Below, one piece after another: positions 30,194 to 42,947 of a stretch of DNA of 64,000 nt; the stretch's first letter is position 1, and the number at the start of each line of letters is the position of its first letter. This DNA is from Candidula unifasciata. Its lineage: Eukaryota > Mollusca > Gastropoda > Stylommatophora > Geomitridae. Both the position numbers and the translations under genes were made by a program. Location: contig CAJHNH020000838.1 in NCBI GenBank assembly GCA_905116865.2, positions 1 to 64,000 of the forward strand, given 5' to 3'. The notes under the pieces are model-generated. The model was not told the origin of the DNA. It made no database searches and worked only from the letters and a program-made list of their open reading frames with translations.

Positions 30194-30239
30194 GCACGTC
30201 CGACTTGAGCTATTTATAAATAGCTCAAGACGGACGTGC
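30194..30239. repeat. 46-bp near-perfect palindrome
   Basis: The arms read GCACGTCCG-ACTTGAG-CTATTTA and its complement, matching at 22 of 23 positions with no spacer. It could form a cruciform or an RNA hairpin. Confidence 0.95.
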
Positions 30240-30754
30240 TCTATTTGTTTTTTCTAATATTTAATTATGGGAAATTCCTGGCCTAACGCAACCCGCAATT
30301 ACCTCCATTGATCGGGTATTCCCAAGGCAGTATCCAATCACTGGGAAATTCTCGATCCAATTTATCCATCGCTGGGAATTCCCGATCCATTGTATATACT
30401 TCTGCGGAACTGCCGGTGCAGCCTACACCTGGCTGGTGTAGGCGTTGCTGGTGCCCTAATGATTACTACTTTGGAGGTCGAGGGGAGTATCTGCTGTCTG
30501 TAACTTATACAACATAAAGCTGTGGCCTGCCTTCCAGACTGCGATTTTAAAATCGCAGAATGGAAAGGAAACCTTTATTAGCCGCCTAGAGGTGACAAAC
30601 AGATCCATCGATCGGCTGTCCCTGTATTCATCACTGCGGAATTACTGCAATCAATGAAATGAGAGAAAAGATCGATCGACTGAGTATACTGCGAAGTTGG
30701 CCTAACAGAGTACAACATCATTAAAACATGAATATACAAAGTAAACCAAATAAT

Positions 30755-33536
30755 ACAACACGGAAACACAGAATTAACTGGAGAAAATGACACCAGGACA
30801 CAGTTAACTGGACAGTACAACATACAGATACAGGCTTAACTGGACACTATGGCATAGGGACACAATTAATTGGACAATACAACCTACAGACACAGGGTTA
30901 GCTAGAAAACATAACATGAAGACACAGGGTTGACTGGACAAAATGACACAGAGATACAGAGTTAATGAGACAATACAACATGGAGACACTGGGTTCAGTG
31001 GACAATACAACATGGAGACACAGGGTTCACTGGACAATACAACATGGAGACACTGGGTTCAGTGGACAATACAACATGGAGACACAGGGTTTAGTTGACA
31101 ATGCAACATGGAGATACAGGGTTCACTCGACAATACAACATGGAGACACAGGGTTCACTCGACAATACAACATGGAGATACAGGGTTCAGTGGACTATAC
31201 AACATGGAGACACTGGGTTCAGTTGACAATACAACATGGAGACACTGGGTTCAGTGGACAATACAACATGGAGACACAGGGTTCACTGGACAATACAACA
31301 TGGAGACACTGGGTTAACTGGACAATACAACATGGAGACACTGGGTTAACTGGACAATACAACATGGAGACACTGGGTTAACTGGACAATACAACATGGA
31401 GACACTGGGTTCAGTGGACAATACAACATGGAGACACTGGGTTCACTGGACAATACAACATGGAGACACTGGGTTCAGTGGACAATACAACATGGAGACA
31501 CAGGGTTTAGTTGACAATGCAACATGGAGATACAGGGTTCACTCGACAATACAACATGGAGACACAGGGTTCACTCGACAATACAACATGGAGACACAGG
31601 GTTCAGTGGACTATACAACATGGAGACACTGGGTTCAGTGGACAATACAACATGGAGACACTGGGTTCAGTGGACAATACAACATGGAGACACAGGGTTC
31701 ACTGGACAATACAACATGGAGACACTAAGTTAACTGGACAATACAACATAGAGACACTGGGTTAACTGGACAATACAACATGGAGACACTGGGTTAACTG
31801 GACAATACAACATGGAGAAACAGGGTTCACTGGACAATACAACATGGAGACACTGGGTTAACTGGACAATACAACATGGAGACACTGGGTTCACTGGACA
31901 ATACAACATGGAGACACAGGGTTTAGTTGACAATGCAACATGGAGATACAGGGTTCACTCGACAATACAACATGGAGACACAGGGTTCACTCGACAATAC
32001 AACATGGAGACACAGGGTTCAGTGGACTATACAACATGGAGACACTGGGTTCAGTGGACAATACAACATGGAGACACTGGGTTCAGTGGACAATACAACA
32101 TGGAGACACAGGGTTCACTGGACAATACAACATGGAGACACTAAGTTAACTGGACAATACAACATAGAGACACTGGGTTAACTGGACAATACAACATGGA
32201 GACACTGGGTTAACTGGACAATACAACATGGAGAAACAGGGTTCACTGGACAATACAACATGGAGACACTGGGTTAACTGGACAATACAACATGGAGACA
32301 CTGGGTTCACTGGACAATACAACATGGAGACACTGGGTTCAGTGGACAATACAACATGGAGACACTGGGTTCAGTGAACAATACAACATGGAGACACTGG
32401 GTTCAGTGGACAATACAACATGGAGACATTGGGTTAAGTGGACAATACAACATGGAGACACTGGGTTCAGTGGACAATACAACATGGAGACACTGGGTTC
32501 AGTGGACAATACAACATAGAGACACTGGGTTCACTGGACAATACAAAATGGAGACACAGGGTTCACTGGACAATACAACATGGAGACACTGGGTTAACTG
32601 GACAATACAACATAGAGACACTGGGTTAACTGGACAATACAACATGGAGACACTGGGTTAACTGGACAATACAACATAGAGACACTGGGTTAACTGGACA
32701 ATACAACATAGAGACACTGGGTTAACTGGACAATACAACATGGAGACACTGGGTTAACTGGACAATACAACATAGAGACACTGGGTTAACTGGACAATAC
32801 AACATAGAGACACTGGGTTAACTGAACAATACAACATGGAGACATTGGGTTAACTGAACAATACAACACAGAGACACTGGGTTAACTGGACAATACAACA
32901 TGGAGACACAGGGTTAACTAGACAATACAACATGGAGACAGGGTTAACTGGACAATACAACATGGAGACACTGGATTAACTGGACAATACAACATGGAGA
33001 CACTGGGTTAACTGAACAAAACAACATGGAGACACAGGGTTCACTGGACAATACAACATGGAGTCAGAGGGTTTAGCAGGCAATACAATATGGAGACACT
33101 GGGTTAACTGGACAATACAACATAGAGACACTGGGTTCACTTGACAATATAACATGGAGACACTGGGTTAACTGGACAATACAACATGGAGACACTGGGT
33201 TAACTGGACAATACAACATGGAGACACTGAGTTAACTGGACAATATAACATGAAGACACTGGGTTAACTGGACAATACAACATGGAGACACTGGGTTAAC
33301 TGGACAATACAACATGGAGACACTGGGTTCACTTGACAATATAACATGGAGACACTGGGTTAACTGGACAATACAACATGGAGACACAGGGTTAACTGGA
33401 CAATACAACATGGAGACACTGAGTTAACTGGACAATATAACATGAAGACACAGGGTTAAACACAGGGTTAACTAAACAATAGAATACAGAGACACACAGT
33501 TAACTGGACAATACAACATGAAGACACAGGGTTAAC
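30755..33536. repeat. 32-bp minisatellite, about 87 copies, with higher-order structure
   Basis: The unit contains GACACTGGGTTAACTGGACA then ATACAACATGGA. It is the longest array in the window (about 2.8 kb). Blocks of 13 units (416 bp) repeat about three times between 31070 and 32316. The 60-140-codon frames here are artefacts. Confidence 0.98.
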
Positions 33537-33839
33537 CCTTTTGTATGAGGAATTAGTAGCCTTTTGCAAGAGCAAAACATACCAAAAAAATTGATGTCAA
33601 ATACAGACAGAAAATTAGTGTTTAAGAGTTACAGAGAATGTTTATCAATCCTATGACATCAGTGGACCAAGAAACAAAAGAGGAATATTCTAGCAGTCTT
33701 CTCAGAAACAGAGGACATGATGTGATACGTGATAAGGAGAAACCAACTTTAGTAGTTTGTGACAACTGAGAAACTTGACAGAAAAAGGTATAGGAAAAAA
33801 ATGAACGAATACACTGATGGCTTTGGTAGAAACACAGAT
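33537..33839. other. Spacer, nothing recognised
   Basis: Single-copy-looking sequence between the 32-bp array and the AT microsatellite; no supported feature. Confidence 0.45.
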
Positions 33840-33840
33840 C

Positions 33841-33903
<63 letters not shown>
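33840..33903. repeat. (AT)n microsatellite
   Basis: About 31 uninterrupted AT dinucleotides. Confidence 0.98.
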
Positions 33904-33907
<4 letters not shown>

Positions 33908-33990
33908 ACACGGTCTCCATGGCAAAGTGGTGGAGCTGCCTCTTTCACGCTCTAAAGGTTAGAGGTTCTTTTCACAGATACATCGTTCGG
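33904..33990 (+). mobile_element. tRNA-like SINE head
   Basis: GTCTCCATGGCAAAGTGGTG followed after about 20 bases by GCTCTAAAGGTTAGAGGTTC resembles A and B boxes (TGGCAAAGTGG and GGTTAGAGGTTC). The body is not defined. Confidence 0.5.
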
Positions 33991-34588
33991 TTCACAAATG
34001 CACTTTTTAATTAAGGTCCCTAAGGACTGTCCCTGCAGCTACAGAATTTGTGCTTTGTGTGACAAACATGGCAGCTGGCTAGCTATTTTGTCGAGTAAGG
34101 CGGAGCCATATGTGATCAAACCCGGTGTAATTAAGTCAATCCTCTCACCTTCAACCCTAAGCGTAACATTTATAGATCTTATGGATACTGCGGTGATTGC
34201 ATTAAACTGTGAACCATAATCGCCCATGCTCAGGAATTTATAATAGAAGTTGGTTTGTTTTATTGCTATCACTCAGTTCACTTCTGCATATTCAGAAAAA
34301 TAGTTTATTATTAACATAAATGTTTTTTGTTTCTTCAAAACGTTTAAACTGACCAATTAATTATAAAGTACTTGTTTTTCATTGTGCCTTTGATACTATG
34401 GAGTGAGAAAATTCTACAACAAGAAATGTATGAACAGTTTGCGATCCTGCGGTAAAAGTTGAAATATGTTACCTTTTGAGACAAAGGTGTGTCTATGTGT
34501 AGGTTCTGGTGGGAAAAAAACAGACCAGCTGCCAATCTAGCAAGCATGTCTTAAAAGATAACTAATCAGGGCTGCTTTCTTTAAAGTC

Positions 34589-34800
34589 AGCGTGCATCTG
34601 CTTGAGACGTGAGGAACCAAAAGTCTGCATATAAACAAGCCAGATATGTAGGGAAGAAAAAGGATATGCTTGACACCTCAAGTTCTGAAGCAAGACCAAA
34701 GACTAAAAGCGGACAAACAACCAGAATTTTCCACTGGAGTTTACAGCTGGTGAAAGCTAAGAAGAAGAAAAAGAGAACAAAATGTGAAAGATCTGAAGAA
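34589..34800 (+). mobile_element. Repeat shared with the upstream part of the LINE at 39110
   Basis: GCATCTGCTTGAGACGTGAG, AAGTTCTGAAGCAAGACCAA, GCGGACAAACAACCAGAATT and GGAGTTTACAGCTGGTGAAA align in order with 39110-39280 at moderate identity. It is a second, 3'-truncated copy of the same element and keeps a short open frame. Confidence 0.75.
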
Positions 34801-35044
34801 GTTGTGCGCATGGATATATGCATGTTATGCTGTGCACATGTCAATAATCCCTTGTTGTTCGGAAATACGATTCAGAAAGCAAAACTGTAGGTCATTTAGA
34901 AAAATTCCCTGCAAAATCTATATAAATAAAAAGGTTAATGTTTGTTATTAATTGTTAATCTCCTAAAGTTCTTCACAGACTGCTTTGAAATTTTGATATG
35001 TTGCATTTGAATATGCTATTCTTCTTCTTTTTCTTCTTCTTCTG

Positions 35045-35922
35045 CTTTTACCATTAACACTGTAGTTTTACCATTAACACTGTAGTTTTACCATTAACAC
35101 TGTAGTTTTACCATTAACACTGTAGTTTTACCATTAACACTGTAGTTTTACCATTAACACTGTAGTTTTACCATTAACACTGTAGTTTTACCATTAACAC
35201 TGTAGTTTTACCATTAACACTGTAGTTTTACCATTAACACTGTAGTTTTACCATTAACACTGTAGTTTTACCATTAACACTGTAGTTTTACCATTAACAC
35301 ACCATTAACACTGTAAGTACCATTAACCTGTAGTTTTACCATTAACACTGTAGTTTTAACCATTAACCTGTAGTTTTCATTAACACTGTAGTTTATACCA
35401 TTAAACACTGTAGTTTTACCATTAACACTGTAGTTTTACCATTAACACTGTAGTTTTACCATAACACGGTAGTTTTACCATTAAACACTGTAGTTTTACC
35501 ATTAACACTGTAGTTTTACCATTAACACTGTAGTTTTTACCATTAACACTGTAGTTTTACCATTAACACTGTAGTTTTACCATTAACACTGTAGTTTTAC
35601 CATTAACACTGTATGTTTTTACCATTAACACTGTAGGTTTACCATTAACACTGTAGTTTACCATTAACACTGTAGTTTTTTACCATTAACACTGTAGTTT
35701 TACCATTAACACTGTAGTTTTTACATTAACACTTAGTTTTACCATTAACACTGTTTTGTTTTTACCATTTAACACTGTAGTTTTACCATTAACACTGTAG
35801 TTTTACCATTAACACTGTAGTTTTACCATTAACACTGTAGTTTTACCATTAACACTGTAGTTTTACCATTAACACTGTAGTTTTACCATTAACACTGTAG
35901 TTTTACCATTAACACTGTAGTT
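35045..35922. repeat. 20-bp minisatellite, about 43 copies
   Basis: The unit is TGTAGTTTTACCATTAACAC. Units before 35295 and after 35770 are nearly perfect, while those between contain frequent one- to three-base indels. Confidence 0.97.
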
Positions 35923-36056
35923 GGCTCTCTGTGTGTTGGTTCACAGCCAGGCTGCAACCTCTGCACTTTTTGACCCAACACATCCAATTGCAGCACACTC
36001 TTAATTAATTTTCTATGGTGACATGTGTGCCAAGGAGCAATAGCTCTATTAAGGGG

Positions 36057-36089
<33 letters not shown>
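36057..36089. repeat. Poly-C tract
   Basis: About 31 consecutive C bases. Confidence 0.97.
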
Positions 36090-36092
<3 letters not shown>

Positions 36093-36897
36093 CCTCCAAG
36101 GTCCTGAGAATCCAAAAAGGGACTTTGAATTCCATACATTTAAAAAAACAATATACTACAGGTTTCTAAACTTGAGGTGCTACATTACAAAGTGAGAGGT
36201 AGTTAGCTATAGAGGACTTGCTAGCCGATTTATAAAGTGAAAGATGAACTGTGGCTGCAATGAGATCTTAATATGAGGCCACTAACACTAAATAACAAAA
36301 ATATGTAAACTATATAGATGTTAATTTCAGGTTTCAGAAGCCATTCCGAGTAAGGCGTCAACTAATTACAGACTGGTTAAGTTCACTAACTTTCTAACAA
36401 AACATGCTACCATTACTAATATTTAGTGACCAGACACCCAGCCCTGTTAGCAGATAACCAAATAAAACAACAGTGAAAACAGTACTACTAAACAGTTTTA
36501 TACAAACTACAACAACTACGAAACAGTTTTACTCACAAGCTAAGTGCTTTAATTTCCTTTTCAACTGGACAACACCTACAGTTAGTGTTCCATTAATACG
36601 CGAGTCTGTGGCAACTGGGGGAGGACACACAGTCCTTTGTCCTTATTATTCATTATTCCAGCTAACTAATTATCCTGCTTGTGTTCCACTTAAAAACTGC
36701 AGAAACTGTGCAAGCTCAGTCAGGGCAATTAATCATGCAATTATCTGGAGCGGTCTGACACAAATTGACATGAAGAGGTCAGCAACTGCTGACACAAACA
36801 TCTTGACTTTGGACACAGAAACAAAAGTGGAGACCTACACACAGCCACAGACTTGGTCCTACATCAGAAACCAGAGCTCTCCTCTGTGTCGTCTCAC
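36090..36897. other. Spacer with a 157-codon open frame, not supported as a gene
   Basis: A plus frame at 36473-36946 has no recognised domain, and its 3' end runs into a MITE. I regard it as chance. Confidence 0.4.
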
Positions 36898-37171
36898 CAG
36901 GGCTGCCAATGGGCATTTTGTGTGTGGAAAAACCCAACTAGGCTGAACAAAAACCCAAGCAATACATAAGCAAAGACTAACAACAACCCAAAAAAAAAAC
37001 TTTAAAAACCCAGATTGTTAAAAGGACAAAATGTATTGTTACTTAACGAAACATTTACCTACTTCTATAAAGATGTAATGTTTTTTTTTTAACCCAGATT
37101 CCAAAATTTGAACCCAAGAAATCATATAAAAATCCAGATCTTGGGGAAAAACCCCAGTATTGGTAGCCCTG
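36898..37171. mobile_element. hAT-type MITE, 274 bp
   Basis: It starts CAGGGCTGCCAATGGGC and ends TATTGGTAGCCCTG, so the ends are inverted CAGGGCT(G/A)CCAAT. The interior is A-rich with repeated AAACCCA motifs and no frame. Flanks CGTCTCAC and TGTGTGAC could be a decayed 8-bp target-site duplication. Confidence 0.75.
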
Positions 37172-39105
37172 TGTGTGACCCGCCAGCTCAGCTGACGTCT
37201 GCTACAACACAGCTAGCAGACGACACAGACAGCCATCTTATTTCTGTAGCAACAAGAGCAGCCTAAAGGGACACTTCCAGCCTGCAGAAACAATAACAGC
37301 TGCAAACTTCAGCAAAAACGTGTCTATACCCAGAAATGACCTCATTGTGGGTGAAGTGAAACCGTGAACCCACTGCCATGTAACTTTTCTCGCTTACACA
37401 CTGAATTTCTAGTCAGATAACCAATTTACTTGTGTGAACATTAAAAACTTATCCGTGAAGACTTTGAACAGGTATGTTTCGGAAAAATACCAGCAATATA
37501 TATATATATACATAGCAGACGATGCAGATATTTATGCGAACAAGGAACAAAGAGCTACAATGACAATCCAGCCTGCAAGAAACTATTCGAATAACAACAG
37601 CAACAAACAACAACAAATAGTACACGTACTTACCAACATTCAAAGATCTTAGGCCAGGTGAACTAAAGTGGCAAACTATCCTCTCTGTAACTTGTCTCAT
37701 TTAAACACTGAATTACTATATGTTAAATGGCTGCTTTTACTTGTAAACAAACCGAAGTAATCCAACGAGTCCTGGAAGGGTGTGTTACTAGGAAAAAAAA
37801 ACGTGGAAAACGATTGAACATGACCAGCTCTAACCCGTTCAAGCAAGTTGACTAACACCCAGTCATGTGACTTTGTTTATGGTGGTGAGCGCTGAGTGCG
37901 CATGTTCCTCCCTGGACCAGTTTGAGAGGGCAACAGCTGATCCCAGGTCCCAGTTGAACCACCACTTCGCCGTCTGCCTGCGCTATTTCTTCCTGCACCC
38001 TGTGCGGCACTGTATTTACAAACATGCAACATATGTGTCTAGTCAAATGTTCTGACAAATGGCACGAGCAGTCATGCTTCTCCGCAGCCAGCGATTTCCA
38101 AAAGAACGCAGCAATTTAGGGACAGACTTAGTTTGTATATTTACTGACGAATTTCAATTCTCTGCCAGTTAGCAACAGTAATAGTAATACTTAACATTTT
38201 CTAAACGATGCTTTTACACACGCAAACTGACCTCATTTTTGTTGTTGTTGGATAATAAAAATATCGAAACGAAGCCAGCTCATTGCGGGAAAAGTTTGCA
38301 ATATAAAAAATTAATGAGTTGCTCATATTCCGTAGCCATGAGTGCGAAAAAAAAGGCTTCTAGGTAATAATTGTAATAGTAAAGGAAATACCCAGAAAAA
38401 AAATAATAATCATGACACGCATTGGAAAGGCATCAGCAGCTTAAAATAGTTTCAACAAACTATGGAACTCTAAACTGTTGAGTTTTAAAACCAAATTATG
38501 CATTTTCATTTCTAACGTTTTTTCATTTTAACATCTGCCAGTGGAAGTTGGAGAACCAACTAGAGACATGGAACAACTGTTAAATGCACTCGAAAACAAA
38601 AGTACAGTACTGCTAACATCAGCTCTGACCATGCTTTGCTTCTTCCAGCATTTACTGGTCCATTACTTGCCAGTTAGTCTGCTTGTCCATTACCTTTAAC
38701 GCTAGCATGCCCAAGCATAGGCGCCGAAACCTAGTGGCTCAGGTCTCTTGAGCCCTAACCCTAAAACATTTTAGAGGTTTTGAGCTTCACCCCCCCCCCC
38801 CCCTCCCATCATTATTAGATTGAACTTGCTTTTTTAAAGCGTCTTATTTTAAACATCAGTCTAGCGACACTTGAGACATGACTTGAAACTACTACTTCCG
38901 CTGGAATAATCAGCGACGCTAGCATTCCTATATTAATTACCGATATAGAGTGGATCCTGAGTTGGTCATTCTCTCTTAAAACAACAGCAAGTCAGGCTAG
39001 AACAACATTGACTACGCTCAGGGGTTATCACTTGAAACAACAGCAAGTCAGACTAGAAACAATAGTGGTTGAGTTCAGAGGTTATCAGAAAATAAAGATG
39101 TTCAT
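37172..39105. other. Unique-looking sequence, nothing supported
   Basis: It holds (AT)n near 37496-37511 and a GC-richer patch at about 37880-38000 that could be a promoter or 5' exon, but no splice or frame evidence decides it. A poly-C run is at 38790. Confidence 0.4.
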
Positions 39106-39109
39106 AAAA

Positions 39110-40164
39110 GAGTGCATCTGCCTGAGGCATGAAACCAATCGTTTGTCTACTAATCAGCTAGATGTGTAAAACGGGTGTGCACGTAAAAGGCAAGTTCTGG
39201 AACAAGACACATTCAGAAATGGACGAACAACTTTAACTTTCAGTCGAAGTTTACAGTCGGTGAACGCGAAGAAAAGACTATCACCTACATCGAAAGTAAA
39301 TGCAAGAATGCCAAGCCCATGAATGAAGATCTTAGTAAGATCAACGAATTACTCTTTGCAGATGGCCAGGCCTTGATAGCAGATACAGCCATGAAATTGC
39401 AACAACATCTAACATCCATGAATGAAGAATGTAAAACAAATAATATGAGAATCAACACTGAAAAGACAGAAGTAATGTCAATAGGAAAAAAGAAGACAGA
39501 TCTAAACATAACAATAGAATACAAAGGCATTAAACAGGCATCTGAGTTTAAATATCTGGGAACTACATTTACCGAAGATGGGAAATTGGATAAAGAAATT
39601 GACATTAGATGCAGTAAAGCAAACCAAGTATTGGGACAGCTAGCCCCCCTCTTACAGCATAAGACAATCCCAATCAGCACAAAGAGACATCTTATTCAAA
39701 GCATATTTATTCCAACTCTGTGCTACCAGTGCCAGACATGGTCACTCACAACAAACCATAAAAGAAAATTAGTAACCACGGAAATGAGATGTCTGAGAAG
39801 GGCTGTAGGAGTGACCATAAGAGATAAGATCAGAAATGAGATCATAAGAGAACAAGTCGGCACAGAACCAATTCTGGATTACATACAAAGACAGCAAGTG
39901 AAATGGTTTGCCCACTTAGAGAGAATGCCTTGTGACACCATACCATACAAAGCATACATGGGAAGAGAAGAAGGACGTAGAGCACGGGGTAGACCAAGAA
40001 CAAGATGGAAGGATAACATCAGAGAAAATTTACAACAGTACGATGTGCCTATGGTCGAGGCAGCTGTCACGAGACGATCTCAGTGGTTCCAGAAGTTAGT
40101 TCTTGTAATAAGTTCTTCTGGTTCTAAAGAGAGAGGATTATATTTACTTTGCCCTTTACCCTAA
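39110..40164 (+). mobile_element. LINE fragment with 281-codon reverse-transcriptase/C-terminal frame
   Basis: The open frame 39319-40164 begins at ELLFADGQALIAD, where intact non-LTR reverse transcriptases carry the (Y/F)ADD active site, so the second Asp is Gly here. Thumb-region motifs follow: MRINTEKTEVMSIG, FKYLGTTFTEDGKLDKEID, LIQSIFIPTLCYQCQTWSL, MRCLRRAVGVTIRDKIRNE, VKWFAHLERMP and RARGRPRTRWKDNIRENL. The catalytic front half is missing. The frame is intact for its length, so this is one of the younger copies. A decayed relative lies at 20270-20745, and its upstream 170 bp recur at 34589. It would not be active. Confidence 0.92.
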
Positions 40165-42160
40165 TATTACTTTAAACCAGAATTGATTTAAATGTTTCCA
40201 GTCCTTAGTCCAGACAAAGCGACTGAGTCTTGGGTAATGTTACGCAATTACACCGGGGCTAGAGAATTTCCTTTCACACGCCAGTGTCAGAATGTTATCT
40301 CCTGACCAGACTGTAGAAATTGAGTAGACGCTAGACATTGTGGAGCCCAGAGGTCGGAGTTTCGCAAGTCAGTGTAATTCTTGGCAGAACAGGTGTTTGG
40401 CAATTAGGAATGTTTGATCTGGGTCAAGTGGTAAACACAATGGCTTCACGGACCGTTTTCACACCGGCTAGTTAGATTCGTTGTAAACTAGATTGGGTCA
40501 CTTAAGAATGTTTGCTCTAGGGATGTCAGTCCAGAATTGACTGACAGGCCACTTGTTAGCTAATTGATCTGATAGTTACCTCAGAGGCGGGGCTTAAGTC
40601 ATCATCTTGAGGGTTGGGTAGAACTAAGTAAAGGGAGGAGTTTAATTTGGACAATAGATTGATACTTATACTTCGAGCTTGGAAATTCCCATCATTAATC
40701 GCAGCCTGCCGGCAAACAAACACAGGTCGACGTAAAAGTATTTTACGGTCGGGTTCTGTTTTGGCGATTGATGGAAAGTTCCCAGGTGAATATTAATTTT
40801 AATCTTGTATACATAGGTTAGGGAGTTAAGCTTAGTCTATACTACCTTTTCCTAATTTGTCTGCACATTCTGCTTGAAATAGTTCTTTGTGAGTATTCAG
40901 TATCTCAGTTAGGGAACTGCTAAACTATTCCTATTTCTTGCATGTTTGTGTCACATGTTTTTCAGTGTATGTTTTCATGTGTATAAAATAAGATGTGAAC
41001 AATGACATTTGCTATAATGAAATGTAATTATATTGCTTCCATGATCAGCCAAAATATGAGTTTGGACTGTGGGAAATCATGCCCAAATATGTGCAGGGAT
41101 GCTGCTACGTTTTGTGTGCCCACCATGTGCTCACTTAATGTGTTCACCTAAACAGGGGATTTATAACCCCAGGGGAAGAATGATGGGTGTACAGTATTCA
41201 CGGTCACTGAAAGATAATATTCAGGACAGCGTGCACATATAAAGTGTTGGAGTTTTCAGCACATAACCTGCTCCACGTGGTCATGTAATATCAATGTCAG
41301 CCAGTTGTTGGAAGTCTGAGTGATGACGGACAACAGACTTAGAAAGTCAACTATCATGACATAGCATGAGAGGAAGGCAGGATATGTGACGCCCATGTAA
41401 GACAAAAGACCTTCAGACTAGACTGGAGAGGATGTGGAATATGAGGAGGAGTGATGGGATATATTTTATTATTATATGTTACAATAATTGATACATGTAT
41501 TCTTAGTGTAAGTCAAGATACTACACGTATGTGTTTCGTTTCCATGATTACAGCGCCCATGTGACGATCAGTCCATGAAAGAGACTACATTGTGTTAGAC
41601 TCGGCCAGCTGGGAACGAGGTGGAGAACGAGGTGGAGAACGATGTGGAGACCGAGGAGGGGATGAAGTGGAGAATAAGCTGAAACAGGCAGACAACAGGC
41701 AAGGAAGAGTTGGACAAGCTTGACAGTTCCTCACGGCTGTCAGAGGCTTATAAGCTAAGTTAACATCTTTTAAGTTAACATATCATCATTATCATTCCAC
41801 TCTAAACCCCGGAGCTGTTTTTCTCGCTGAAGCTTATCACTCATCACATTAACCAGTCACTGTTTGTGTAAATCAACAAACTGGTAATTTCATTGTAGTA
41901 AATAAAGATGTATGTCAAGTTTTAAACTACATCGTTTGATTCATGGTTGTTTTCTTGGGTATCCAGGACTTTGTCTGAAAGCAACATAGCTCAATAGATT
42001 TTAGTTCGGTTCAGATTTTATCTGGTGGAAGGAATGTGTTGAGAGGAAAATCCCTACTCAACATTATAAACATTTTAAACCACGCGTCACGTCACAGCAG
42101 CCAGAAGAGCTAGAAACAGAACCTTATATCTCCCTCGACACCCATAGCGGTAAAAGAGGA
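40165..42160. other. Unique-looking sequence, no supported gene
   Basis: It contains a 12-bp GAGGTGGAGAAC repeat at about 41616-41660 and an AATAAAG at about 41902. A donor-like CCCAG|GTGAAT lies near 40780. No frame or paired splice site supports a gene. Confidence 0.4.
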
Positions 42161-42471
42161 AGTGAAGAAGAAGAAGAAGAAGAAGAACGCGAAGAAAAAA
42201 AAGTATACATGGTTAAAGCAGGCATCTTGGCTTCCTGACAAAACTATTTGGTTGGGGTGGGGGCGGGGGGGGGGGTGGCGCAAAGCTAAGGTAGTGCGGA
42301 AAGCTTTTTTCTGCTGCCCGTGCGAGTGCTCTTCGTTGTCATGGTTAAAGTGGTTGCGTAGTAAGTGCCGCTATCCCCTTTTACTGTTTTCCCCATCCTT
42401 TGTATATGCCCATGCTGACCTTGACTGGTGGCACACGAACCGCTCTGTGCAGATAATGATGTCTTCTGACT

Positions 42472-42675
42472 GACTGACTCTCTACCCCACTAGGACATCA
42501 CACAAGCGATAAACACCAGATGACACAAAGTGCCACCATGTGGATGAGGATCACCGTGGAGAGGTCCCAGAAACCGCGTTCTGACAATTAGCCATATTTA
42601 AGGCCTGCCTATATTGCGGCCCCTGGCAAAAGCCAGTGGGGCTTCAAATAACAAAAAAATTACGTCCTAAAAAGG
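42472..42675. mobile_element. Dispersed repeat, copy 2 (first copy at 20017)
   Basis: Nearly the same 200 bp as 20017-20219, ending in TACGTCC and AAAGGACGTA, a short inverted repeat seen in part at the other copy. Confidence 0.85.
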
Positions 42676-42722
42676 ACGTAAGGAGATAAGTGAATGATGT
42701 CTTCTGGATGCCAGTACTGATC

Positions 42723-42947
42723 TATAACGGACCTTATCTCGGTGTCACCGGTGGTTGGATTCTAGTTCCTGTCATCTCTCTCTAGTGCAGGGGTTCTCAA
42801 ACTATAACGGACCTTATCTCGGTGTCACCGGTGGTTGGATTCTAGTTCCTGTCATCTCTCTCTAGTGCGGGGGTTCTCAAACTATAACGGACCTTATCTC
42901 GGTGTCACCGGTGGTTGGATTCTAGTTCCTGTCATCTCTCTCTAGTG
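42723..42947. repeat. 80-bp tandem triplication containing a hAT terminal sequence
   Basis: Copies start at 42723, 42803 and 42883 with TATAACGGACCTTATCTCGG. Two of the copies end CTCTAGTGC(A/G)GGGGTTCTCAAAC, i.e. the element's target-site octamer followed by 15 bases of hAT terminus; the third runs into the MITE itself. Confidence 0.95.

Noticed and set aside
30965..32661. Gln/Trp/Thr-rich repeat proteins
   Set aside because: Short frames caused by the 32-bp array; stops recur as the frame shifts each unit.
36473..36946. 157-codon plus-strand frame
   Set aside because: No domain and no splice signals, and its end runs into a hAT MITE.
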